A DNA stretch of 64,000 nucleotides, taken from the NCBI GenBank assembly GCA_950295325.1, contig OX485804.1, positions 31,498,001-31,562,000 on the forward strand, in the 5' to 3' direction. Numbering within the stretch: position 1 is the first letter of the stretch; every line of letters begins with the position of its first letter. Positions 10,549 through 20,630 of the stretch are shown one piece after another. The notes under the pieces are model-generated. The model was not told the origin of the DNA. It was given only the letters and a program-made list of their open reading frames with translations, and did no database searches. Position numbers and translations under genes: made by a program. The stretch is from Polytrichum commune. Taxonomy: Eukaryota > Streptophyta > Polytrichopsida > Polytrichales > Polytrichaceae.

Positions 10549-11069
10549 GGTATTTAGTGTCAAATGCACTATTTGCAAAGGGCTTAAATTAGATCCCTAG
10601 AGGTCTCAAAGTGTTACACCTGCTAACTACAAATGTAATTCCATTCGTCAACATAAGTAACTTCTTTAAGTGAAAGAATATTTATATTAATGACATTGAG
10701 AGTAGTGCATTGGGATATGTTGGATGATAGTCATATGTTTTAGTATATGAGGGGAAGATGTTTTTTATTGCACTAATGGCAAGTTGCATGTGTTTACATT
10801 TTAGTATGTAGAAGGAAGATATTCTCGAGCATACTAATGGCACATGTCATTTTTGAACACTTTAGTCAACTTGTACTAGACCATTGTATAACATAGGCAT
10901 GCACCTCATAACACTATTGAACATGCTCAAACCAAGATATTAGTAAGTGCACTTGAACGCCGAATGTAATAAGGTGACAAGTATGGTGGAGTTGTTCATC
11001 ATCAATGTAACTTAGCATACACCTCAAAATAGGGTTAGTGACCCTATTACACATGTGACAATAAATACC
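10549..11069 (+). mobile_element. MITE-like element with ATTTAGTGTCA ends, copy 1
   Basis: The left end GGTATTTAGTGTCAAATGCA and inverted right end GGTATTTATTGTCACATGTG form imperfect terminal inverted repeats. The interior aligns collinearly with 61492-61987 (shared landmarks CATTCGTCAACATAAGT, GAGGGGAAGAT, CATGCACCTCATAACA). It has no coding potential. The target duplication is not clear, so the superfamily is not assigned. Confidence 0.65.
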
Positions 11070-11819
11070 ACAAACAATATATTGGTGCACTATACAAAGA
11101 GTAGGATGATTCTTTTGTGCAAGGATACCCTAAAATTTCAAAACAAATTGCATTCCTCATCATTTCCTCTACTCCATCTCTAAAAAAAGGGGATCTCATA
11201 AACTTCAAGCCACTCTTTTTGGCCACATCAACTTATTTTCACAAATTTTTGTTTTTTTACTACACATAAGGATTTTAAGAAGTGTACATGTTTTTCATAA
11301 TATTAATCCAACTAAGTGACTAGGTTGAGTGGGGCCAAGAATATGTCATGTAAGATGTTACAATTATACCTTATGAATGCTTCTCAATAAGTAGCTAGAT
11401 TCAACTGGAAAAATGAATGAGATTCGGGTGAAGCACAAACAATGAATATTTTAAAAATGGAACGACTAATAGCAATTGAATAATGATATGGCATGCTTCC
11501 TTTAATCCCTCGCATTTCACACTTCAACGTCTTTCATGAACACTTCAATTCTTAATTTGATCAACAGTGCAACCTGAAAAACATTACATATGAATAAGTT
11601 GGATTGGTCCAATGCATATTGGTGAAGGCTACATTATCATCTAAGAAAGAAACATGGCCATATGATGTGTGTCCGTTTCTAGGAAAAGAACATAAATTCT
11701 ATGAGGTCAAAAGTTAAACACGTTCTATGAGAATACATGTTGTACTTAAAGTGTGTAAAATGTGGGCTTGCGAATAGCGTGAAGAAAAATTTACATGATT
11801 GCTAGAAACAATGAATGTC

Positions 11820-12600
11820 ATCTGAAACAGTCTATGGGGAGATTTTTATGCGTAATTGGTCAAGATCCTAATGTTTCCAAATCCAACTGGTTCCATGTTG
11901 TAATTTTTTCTATTTTTTTTATTAATTTGAAGTATATTCCACAGATTCTTCTAAAATGATTGGTAATTCTTCTGAATTCTTGAACTTCAACTGGTTATTT
12001 CTCAAACTCAATTGGTCAGCTGTAACTACACCAAATATGATATATAGTGTGACTTACTATTTGGATTTACACGGTGCTGTATCTTTTTATTATTGAAATC
12101 ATTTTTTACCAAGTAATGTTGTTAATGTTCTATAATGTCCAAACTACCAATTTTACATTCATTGGTAAAATATGAGATGTACGGTAAATAGATATAGCAT
12201 TGCGTAATTCCAAATAGGAAGTCACACTAAAGATCATGTTTAGTGTAGTGGTCAGTTTTCCCCCGGTCATTGCTTTGCCCTCAAACCTGCAAACTCGAGT
12301 ACAGTATGTTAAACTCTGACACAGGTTTTTGGGGACTTCTGGGTGCTACTCATCTCATTGCACTCAGTCTGTGGGGAGGTTTTTGGGCACAATCCGTCAA
12401 ATCCTAGTGTTTCTGAGTCCAACCACGTACATGTTGTGATCTTTCGGTTTTTCTTTATTTTTTCGAGTCATATTCCATAGATTCCTCAAAAATGATGGGT
12501 AGTTCTCCTGAAGTCTTGAACTTCAACAGGTTAATTCTCCAACTCAACCGCTTCATCTGTAACTACTGTAGTGGTCGGTTCTCCAAAATTATGTGCGACA
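11820..12600. repeat. Diverged tandem duplication with a MITE in one copy
   Basis: The segment from about 11828 to 12024 (GTCTATGGGGAG...TTCTTGAACTTCAACTGG...CTGTA) is repeated at about 12365-12561 (GTCTGTGGGGAG...TCTTGAACTTCAACAGG...CTGTA). The first copy is interrupted by the element at 12025-12249. The second has ACTAC-TGTAGT at the equivalent place. Confidence 0.7.
12025..12249 (+). mobile_element. 225-bp MITE with ACTACACTAAAT ends (family F3)
   Basis: Its left 60 bases (ACTACACCAAATATGATATA then TAGTGTGACTTACTATTTGG) are the inverse of its right 60 bases, giving very long terminal inverted repeats around a short AT-rich core. Related copies lie at 40133-40355 and 55494-55711. More distant relatives with similar ends lie at 50756-51056 and at the window end. 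No protein is encoded. Confidence 0.75.
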
Positions 12601-13223
12601 CGCAAACACAAAGTTCATTCAATGAAGGTAGCTATACATAGATGTGGTCAGTGTTTTGTTAGGTGAAGCACTTGAGTTTCTAGAACTCCCAATAAATCCA
12701 CCAACAGGAATCTGAGGTGCCCAATTTTCTAAATGAAATTGGATGAATCTGGCTGAAGGGGCTTCTATGACCTAACGCAATCATGGTTAAACCCTCAACT
12801 TCATGTCTTGAAACTTCTGAATGAGTTGACAGATCATATCATGTGAACATGTGGGTTATAATTTCTCCCAATTTGTCTGCTAGTTGAATGTGAGGAGCCC
12901 ATGTGAGTGCTCTGTGGATAGCAGATATGGTGGGAAGCTGGTCTTGGTGAGTTTCACCTGACTTGGATGCTTTGTTGCAACTGGCTGCGCGCGTTTTTGG
13001 CTCCTGACTTGTGGTTCAACCTCCACAATAACTTATGGACTAGGTCACCTTCAAGCTTCGAGACCCAGGAGGGCTGAGAGGAGTTGCTAAACATAAGCAT
13101 TTTGGTGCCCTCTTTTTTGGACCCTCTGTTCTTGGAGATCGACGCCCTGGATTGAGAGCAAGGGAATGAGAGTATTATGTATGCGGAAGGCATCCTCTTC
13201 CCCACATTCAGAATGCTACTTCA
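12601..13223. other. No gene recognised
   Basis: Moderate-GC sequence downstream of the P450 relic. A first degenerate fragment of the 120-bp repeat (CTTGTGGTTCAACCTCCACA) lies near 13008-13028. Confidence 0.4.
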
Positions 13224-13560
13224 TGTGCCAAATGGTTGCGGAGGGGTGGTTTGTGTCTCACACATAACTCTGGACTGGAAATTGTTACAAGGAGCTACAA
13301 ATAAGGAGAGGTGAGGATCAAGTCAAAAATCACGTCCACCTTCTTGGCGTTGGCTTGTGGTTCAACCTCTCTAATAGCTCGTGTAGGGATGGTTCATGCC
13401 TCGAACAAATCTCTACAAGGAGCTATGGAAGAGGAGGTGTGAAGCAGGACATGGGCACATCATCTTGGTGTTGGGTTATGACTCAACCTCTCCAATAGCT
13501 CATGGAGGGGTGGGTCATGCCTTAAGGCTTGAACGTACTCTAGACTCGTAATTATCAGAA
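13224..13560. repeat. Degenerate 120-bp tandem repeat downstream of the P450
   Basis: TTCAACCTCTCTAATAGCTC ... GGTTCATGCC ... CTACAAGGAGCTA recurs at about 120-base spacing (copies begin near 13224, 13344 and 13464). It lies just beyond the P450 stop codon, where the missing C-terminal codons would be expected. Confidence 0.6.
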
Positions 13561-13574
13561 TTTATGATGACTAG

Positions 13575-15666
13575 CTAGGCTGAGTCTACATGTTGCAAAA
13601 ATCGAGCAAGAGCTAATTGGACAAAAGTTGTTGCAAGCTTAGTTCCTGGACATTGCCTTCTTCCAGCTCCAAATGGCAGGAGCTGGTAATGTTGGCCTCC
13701 CATATCAACTTCCGGTCTGCACACAAACCTTGTAGGGTCGAATTCGTTGGGATTCACCCACATGACGGGGTCTCTTTGTAGAGCATAAATGTTAACAAAC
13801 ACTTGCGTTCGGGGTTGCACCTCGAAGCCGAAAAGTTGGTAGAAATCGTCTGAGGATTCGTGTGCGAAAGAGAAAGGAGATGGTGGATGGAGCCGGAAAA
13901 GCTCTTTCACCACTGCTTGTAGGTAGGGAAGCTTGGCAATGTCTGTTTCTTCTACTCGGTGGTCCGTTTCTAAATTAGCCATGAGTTCTTCGCGGAGATG
14001 TTGCATGACCTTGGGGTGTTGATGCAGCACTTGCAATGCCCACTCAATTCCCACAGTACTCGGGTTTGCCTTAGAGGATATGCCGCCTGTCATGTCCTGA
14101 AGCAAAAAGAAATACGCATTAGGTGCATAATAGGAGAAGTTGAGTGACCCTAAGACGCTAGGAGACGATTCCTCGAGTTGCGGCCTCCTGCAACCTTCTA
14201 ATCTCACTACCTCCCTACTCTATACCTTCTACCTGCTTACTGTTAAAAAAATCAAAAAATCAAAAAATCCATACAAATGCATTAACTCTCAACATTCCTT
14301 GCAAGAACCTTAAATCAGGAAAATCTTCACGGCTTTGGCAACCGCTCGACCATTATAAACCCTACTCGACCATTATAAACTCTCCTCACGACTTGACAGT
14401 CGTTTGGCTGTGGAGTGAGTAGGGTTTGTTTGGTAGGTCGCAAGAAACGAACCCAAGAAATAAAGTAAGAGAGAGATGGGTCCTTCTCCCGCACTCTACC
14501 CGAGCTAGATGGAAATCCATGAGCATTCCGGGATGCAAGATCGTTGCAACCAGTGGAAGACAGAAGAACATGCAGTGACCTTTTACAAGATAATGCAATT
14601 GCTGTACACTTAATTTCGTCACCACCCTACCTACTAGCCAGACATATTTCGTCAGAATTCAGAGGTGACTTCAAGAATTAACATGGAAAAACACCGCATC
14701 TGGAATTACAAATGTGTGGCTGCTAAATTGGTGAGATCGGCTTGTCCAAGATCGAAATTGGAGCATTGCCTTCACGAGTATTGGCCCTAGGGCTATGGCG
14801 CTCATGGATTAAGGCCCAATCTCAGAAGAACATCGAAAAGACAACGAAGAACACTGGGAAGGGAAAGGTAAATTACGATTTCTCGAAAGAGATTTATGCT
14901 TGTCATGCCCTGAAGTAAAAGAAACAAATGCACATGAGGTACATAGCTGAACTTCACAATTCGATATTGGTGAAGCAACCCTAAGAAGCTAGATGTAATT
15001 ATCGTGAGAATACCGGGGCGCAATGCTCTTGCTTTTTGTAACCCGCTAAATTGGAAAGATCGTTCGGCTAGTTGAAGATCGAAACTGAGAAACTTAGCCA
15101 TTACTAGTACCTCTAGAGCTGTGGCGCTCACGGATTATGGTCACATCAATCTCCGAAGTGCACCGGATTAACGACAAACAGTGGGACACAGGAATTAAGC
15201 AATTTACATTTGATTCTCCGGGTAGAGGTGAGAGATTTACCAGAATAAGCGAGATATGTTTGAAATGCGCAGCCCGAGGAGCAAAGCATAAAGCCCCAAC
15301 GCTATTGGAGATCGACGTAGATCTCTCCATGGAGGAAGGCCTTGCTCCAAACTCCATGTCGTGGAGCTTGTAAAATTCCTCGGCTGCTGCAACCGAAGAG
15401 ATAACTAGCATGTCTTGAGACCAAAACCTAACATGGATCACTGGCCCGAACCGCTTCGCAAAATTCTGCAACACCACTTCCGTTCTCCGTCGCAGAACAT
15501 AAGTCTGGAAGAGGAGTTCCCAAGCAGACGGCCCCGGTGGCAGTCTTGAGCTTCGGATCTGAAGTCTTTGGAAGACGAGGTGGGCGATGGCAAAAACGAT
15601 TGCACCCAAAAAGAACTCAACCAACGACCCTTGTGGTACAGACTTTGAATTTATAGACTCCGCCAT
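13575..15666 (-). pseudogene. Cytochrome P450, A-type (CYP71-clan-like), internally deleted pseudogene
   Basis: Exon 1 (15666-15241, 142 codons) has a membrane anchor (about residues 14-33), the LPPGP hinge, and sequence up to the C-helix (FAPRAAHFKHI). Its donor is CTG|GTAAAT. Exon 2 (14096-13575, 173 codons) follows the acceptor CTTCAG and has the K-helix ELFR, NPNEFDPTRF, and the haem loop FGAGRRQCPG with its cysteine ligand. Joined in phase they give about 315 residues against about 500 for the family. The region from helix C to helix I is absent, and no P450-like codons were found in the 1.1-kb gap. The C-helix WxxxR motif is lost, the I-helix reads GGISS without the usual acidic residue, and a stop comes about 25 residues after the haem cysteine, so the last 35 or so residues are missing. 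An upstream in-frame ATG at 15747 exists, but MAES at 15666 fits P450 starts better. Known P450s are ER-anchored mono-oxygenases; the substrate cannot be predicted. Confidence 0.8.
14703..15220 (-). repeat. Tandem duplication inside the P450 gap, copying the splice acceptor
   Basis: 14703-14883 and 15024-15220 are diverged copies (shared TATGGCGCTCATGGATTA / TGTGGCGCTCACGGATTA, then ACACTGGG / ACAGTGGG). In addition 14908-15000 resembles 14096-14165: on the minus strand both read a polypyrimidine tract, ACTTCAG or GCTTCAG, then G(A/G)CATGACA. So the intron end and the first codons of exon 2 (DMTGG / GMTSI) were duplicated, and the inner copy then decayed. Confidence 0.65.
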
Positions 15667-15749
15667 TGCAATCGAGGAATTGCCATAATGCGTTTCAGTG
15701 CACAAGATCCACAGCTTTGTCTCCTCCATGAGTCTCGTCAGATCCAAGA

Positions 15750-16330
15750 CAAAATAACACTAATGCAGTCAGATTCCGCTATCAAGTTTGCAGATTCCAC
15801 TTGCAGCTTAATCACTTCTCTCCCAGCTACTGCCACTTGATGTCTCCTTCACACTGAATCCATTCTTTCCCCACTCATCCTTGCTTGTCAAACTTGCAAA
15901 TTCTCAACCGAAATTTGGCGAATATGACTGTAATGTGGTAATTTTAGTGTCCTCCGGTTCCGAAAAGTGGTCACCCTTGCCAATTCCGCAGTGCCACAAA
16001 AAAAATCCTACCTCGATCAACCTCAACTCCGCCTCAAAGCTCTTAAAAAATCTCATCAACTTCCACGAGTTGGAGCACTTTTCCTGAAGTCGTCTTCCAA
16101 CTTAGCCTGTATGCAGTGACTCCGGAGATATATGATCACACAATGGATCCTTTCGCGCAAATCAATTTGTGGCAATCTCCTGTACTGTAGCGGCCGGCGC
16201 AATTCAAGTGAAGATCATGACGGCGGTACTGACTCGTGGCAGAGCTTGACCGGGACCGGAGGCCTCGGTGACGCCATCCAGACGACAGAGCAAGAGAGAG
16301 ACCGAGACCGTGACTGACTCCGACTGACTC
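15750..16330. other. Upstream region of the P450 relic
   Basis: CpG-richer, non-repetitive sequence without a convincing gene. It would be the promoter region of the P450. No clear TATA box at a suitable distance was identified. Confidence 0.35.
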
Positions 16331-16337
16331 ATGGTCC

Positions 16338-16370
16338 GCTCGATCGATCGCTCGCTCGCTCGCTCGCTCT
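16338..16370. repeat. (GCTC)n/(GATC)n microsatellite
   Basis: GCTCGATCGATCG is followed by four to five GCTC units. Confidence 0.85.
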
Positions 16371-16585
16371 TGCGGTCAGCTTATTAGCCGCCATGGACTC
16401 CGCATCAAGATTGCAACTTGTCGAGGTCAGCCAGCATTTCCACATCCTTGTTACGTTCACCGAAGGTAGCCTGGAGGTCCTTGGTAGCTGACTACTGTAG
16501 CTTTCTTCGCCGTCCATGACAGTTGTGGAGGTGGAGTGAGGAGTTTAGTTGGGGAGTTTCCTAGTAGCTCGAGGTCCCTAACTAG

Positions 16586-17008
16586 CAGAGCCCTACATTG
16601 GGTGCCCATACCCATGCCCATACCCACCCATGCCCATGGGTTTTGGGTGGGCATGGGTGCAATATTATTGTTCATGGATGGGCATGGCTGGGCATGGCTG
16701 CGATATTATTGTTCATGGGTGGGCATGGGTGGGCATGACTGCGATATTATTATTCATGGGTGGGCATGGGTTTGATATTATAATATGTGGGGCACAACTA
16801 CACAATCATACAAGACACATTACACAATTACACAATACACATTACACAATTTTTGAATACATGGGCGCAATTTGAATAGCATGGGTGGGCATGGGTGGGC
16901 ATGGGTGCGCACATGTCATGCTATGGGTGGGCATGGGTGGGCATAGGTCACTGCTGATGGGCATGGTCTGGGTATGGGTGCAATTAAAAAGGAAAATGTT
17001 GGGCTCTG
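16586..17008 (+). mobile_element. 423-bp hAT-like element carrying a GGGCATGGGTG minisatellite
   Basis: It is flanked by a perfect 8-bp duplication CTAACTAG (16578-16585 and 17009-17016). The ends are inverted: CAGAGCCCTACATT at left and CAGAGCCCAACATT when the right end is read in reverse. Both features are typical of hAT elements. Inside are three tandem 41-bp units beginning GCAATATTATTGTTCATGG (16659, 16700, 16741), then an AT-rich (ACACAATTAC)-like stretch, then more ATGGGTGGGC repeats up to about 16980. The left subterminal part holds the same motif reversed (GCCCATACCCATGCCCAT). There is no transposase, so it is non-autonomous. Confidence 0.85.
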
Positions 17009-17399
17009 CTAACTAGACGCTCGGAGCCACTAATGAAGGTGGACCTGCATTAAGGTAGATGATGGATCTTTAAATGGTTACTTTTTGTGACCAAGGTAGA
17101 GCTGCCCATAACCCATCACTTGAGAGGTTCTGCGCCACATCTGCACAAGTATAAGGTGGTGCAACATTTTTTTCCCGTGTAGGAACATGCAAACAAACCA
17201 GGAGGTTGGAAATTTTCTCGCTAATTTTATTCCTTCGATTTTGAGACAAATTTCTCGTCATTTTGGCACTAAAAACCAGGGATATGTGTCATGGTACTAT
17301 CGGTTCCATGGTGATGCCATAACCAAAGTTGGAGACTTGGAAATCAAAAAATGTTAGTGTACAAGTTGGCAAGGAAGGGTGTGCATTGTTGTTGATCAT

Positions 17400-17690
17400 C
17401 ATCAAAAACTATTTCCAACTAGGGTTCAAGTGTATTTGGAATTATGCAAGAATTTTTAACCAATTCCAATCCGTCAATATGACGTACACTAGATTGGAAA
17501 AACTACACAAATATGGTGGTTGGCGAACATGGAATACAAACATTCAAAAGTTGTGGTGGTTGTGTTGTTGTATTTGATGTTTTTGTCCCCAAACGTGCAC
17601 ATCCCTTATTATTTTGGACAAATGGTTTGTCCAAATATACTTGAATGTTTGTTTTCCATTATCACCGGATTGTGAGCTTTCTTCTTCAAC
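17400..17690 (+). repeat. Dispersed repeat, family C copy 1
   Basis: Shares TACACTAGAT, ACTACACAAA, GTGGTTGGCGAACATGGAAT and TTTGGACAAATGGTTTGTCC in order with the reverse strand of 38990-39290. The open frames in the two copies are in different phases, so it is not coding. Confidence 0.6.
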
Positions 17691-18548
17691 CCTAGAAATT
17701 GCATGCAATCCTTTTTCCTCTCTATAGCACCCGCGACTATTTGGAATTTTGGAGTGGGAGCCTAAAAAATTTAAGTTCTAAACATTCTTTTGGAGTTGCT
17801 TTTGGATCGTAAGCATATGTTACCACGTTTGTAGAAGTGGAAATAAATACCGTCTTAGAATCTAGATTATGACCTACATACCCTTGCTTCTAGAATATTT
17901 TTTTTAATTTGTTATGAAAACTTTGACATTCTCACTAACACACATGCTTTATTTAAAATGTCATCTGACAATCATATCATGCTATGCACAAAAGCCCAAG
18001 CCGTGAAATGTGGAATCTTTTCAACCACCCACATAAGGAAATACCGAAATCAATCCTAGCCTTATTGAAATTCTAGTAACATATAGATTCCCGATGGGGT
18101 CCCGATCAAGAATAGGTGGTTCTACTCTACCACTTAGTGAGGGTGGGCTAATAATGGGTGTGGAGAATTAACGAAGGTGAATTAAATTTCTTTACTCTAT
18201 GAAATTAGTGCCACCAGACGATCTAGGGTTTCAGGGGGCCCAAAGTGTCAAAGTGTCTGAATCTCTCAATGCAAGCTCTCTCAATTTCTTAGTGGTAAGA
18301 GATGCCTCATGAGTGAGTGGAGCTGACTGAAAAGAAGAAGTAGCCTCTTTGAGCTCACCAAAACAAATTATGCACTCTACGAACATCTTAGAGAACGCAC
18401 TAATTTTCTTGAACTATATGGTAAATAAGCATGTGTTCATGAATGTGGTAGTATCACACAGTAAAAAAAATTAGCACTCACTAACCTTGAGATTTGGCAA
18501 CATAGTATGTGTTTCAAGAATTAGTATCACACGCTAAATGGGATAATC
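17691..18548. other. No gene recognised
   Basis: AT-rich unassigned sequence with short open frames only. Confidence 0.4.
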
Positions 18549-19100
18549 AGTGTAACCCACTTCTTTTGGGACACAAAACACATGATTAGTTAGAGATGGT
18601 TAGAAACTCCAAATTGGGGTCAAAGCCGATTTCCTCATAATTAATAGAGCTCATATGAATATCTTATTCATTATCAAAGTGAAGATTGTTGTGCTCACTA
18701 TATTGTATATAGGTTCCCTTAGTTATGTTGACTATTGAAGATAGAAAGGTTATCATATTTTGAGCACGTAATACAATCTCTTATAAACACATCTTTTTCT
18801 ATTTATTCTTGGAGCCACACCTAACCACATACCACTCAAATGTAGGTGTCTGATCAAGATAAGTAACCCAATTAGGTGCATTTACTTCAATCCACTTCTC
18901 CTAGGATATGAAACACACTATTAGTACAAGATGATTAGCAAATCCTAATCTAGTCCATACCAATTTTCCTTGTAATTTTTGGAGGTTATATAAATATCTT
19001 ATTCATTATCAAAGTGGAGATTCTCGTGGTGTTTGTTCTTGGATCCAAACCTAATCACATACTATTTAAATATAAGTGTCTATTCAAGATATGTAATCAA
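18549..19100 (+). repeat. Rep-A copies 2 and 3, head to tail
   Basis: Copy 2 runs from CCCACTTCTTTTGGGA to AGATAAGTAACCCAATTAGG. It is followed at about 18888 by the head of copy 3 (CCACTTCTCCTAGGATATGA), so two units abut directly. Copy 3 has lost its central part and resumes near 19040 with CCAAACCTAATCACATACTA. The full unit is about 340-350 bp. Confidence 0.7.
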
Positions 19101-19194
19101 ATTAAGGATGTCTACCTTAGCAGACTCCGGGTTCAAAACATTTCCTTAAGGGATGTGATCGTTATTTGGTTATCATTCTCAATTGAACACCTAT

Positions 19195-19935
19195 ATTTGA
19201 TTGGTGTGTGGCAAGGTGAGGACCCAAGAACAAACATCATAAAGATACATGTTTAAAGATTTTGGACTACATGTGCATGTTTAAATATTCACTACTCCAC
19301 ACTCAATTGTGAACACAATTGGTTGGACCTATGTATTCAATCAAGCAAGCAATCAACAACACGTGCACTGCTAATAATCTTAACTGAATCAAGGGAGGTC
19401 TGATTTTCAATTTGGGTAGAGATGTTGTTCCAACAAAAAATTGAAGATATGAATTTGATCAATAGAAGATAGAAACAAGAAAAATAAACCGAATTACTAC
19501 ATACCTAACTGACCTTACTTTCATATTCAAGATTAGATCCAAGCGTGAAATTGGTTTCTCAAACTAAGATAAGGTATGTGCTAGTATTATTTGGTTTGAT
19601 TTCTATATACTCTAATTCTACCGTTAGAGTTTACACAACGAAACTTGTGTTGCAATAGCAAATCTATGATGAATCATCAACAAAGAATGGAGTGAGTAGT
19701 GGACCTCCTTTGTTTTAATTAGGGTTATCGGAAATGCATGTTTGTTGGTTTTCCAACTGAATACATAGGTCCTTCCAATTGTGATTTCGCAATTGAGTGT
19801 GGAGTAATTGAAAAAAGTTAAAGACAAGTCCGCTCTCTTTAAATATGTGTCTCTATTGTGTTTGTTTTTATTGGTGTGTGGTCCTCACTGGACCACACAT
19901 CAATCAAACATAGGTGTTTGATTAGGAAAAGTAAC
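19195..19935. repeat. Large imperfect inverted repeat linked to Rep-A
   Basis: The left arm (about 19195-19360) holds CTCCACACTCAATTGTGAA and GGACCTATGTATTCAA. The right arm (about 19730-19930) holds the reverse (TTGAATACATAGGTCC-like, CAATTGAGTGTGGAG). The outer parts of both arms resemble the Rep-A tail (CACCTATATTTGATTGGTGTG), so Rep-A may be derived from a fold-back type element. Confidence 0.55.
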
Positions 19936-20004
19936 CGAATAAAACCTGCATATTTTAAGTGGACCTTAAACGGACACTTTCCACTCAGCGCCCACGTCTT
20001 GTAG

Positions 20005-20170
20005 ACTACAAAACACCACAATCAGTGCAAGATCATAAGCAAACCCAAATTGTGCATGTAGCTATTTTTCTCATAAATTTTTGAGATCGTATGGAATATG
20101 TTATTCATTATTAAATTGAAAGTTTTTATTCTCAGTAAATGAATATATAATATGTCTCTCCAATTATGAG
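20005..20170 (+). repeat. Rep-A copy 4 (head half)
   Basis: AAACACCACAATCAGTGCAAGAT, ATTTTTGAGATCGTAT, TATTCATTATTAAATTGAAA and TCTCTCCAATTATG follow the Rep-A order, then the similarity stops. Confidence 0.55.
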
Positions 20171-20630
20171 GGTGGGAAGGTGTTTAGGGGGTGCCTCTTT
20201 GTGGGAGGATGACATGCGGCCCTGCAAAACACAATTTTAAAATAAATGTATTTATTTGTTAATTAATTAATTAATTAATTTTAAAAAAAATCACTTTCTA
20301 GAGAAAAGTTGTTCTAGGGTGACAATGCAACCAACTACATTACAACACATAGATTATGAAGTTGATTTGAGTTTGCAATTAGCACTGAAGGCAGAAAGAT
20401 CTAATCGGGTATAATTAATCACATTTTATTTTATTTTTAAATTTGGGGGGGGGGGCATTTAGGCTATTAGCGGATCCCTTTAATCTCGGAAAGATTAGTG
20501 GGGCACATCTCCAAATGCAAGACTACTCTACCCCTAGCCATGTGATAAGGCCCTTGGGAGGGCAAGCTCTTACTAGAACCTTTTTACCTTGTTATGATTG
20601 GTTGAGGCCTAACTCAAAGGCGGGTACTAG

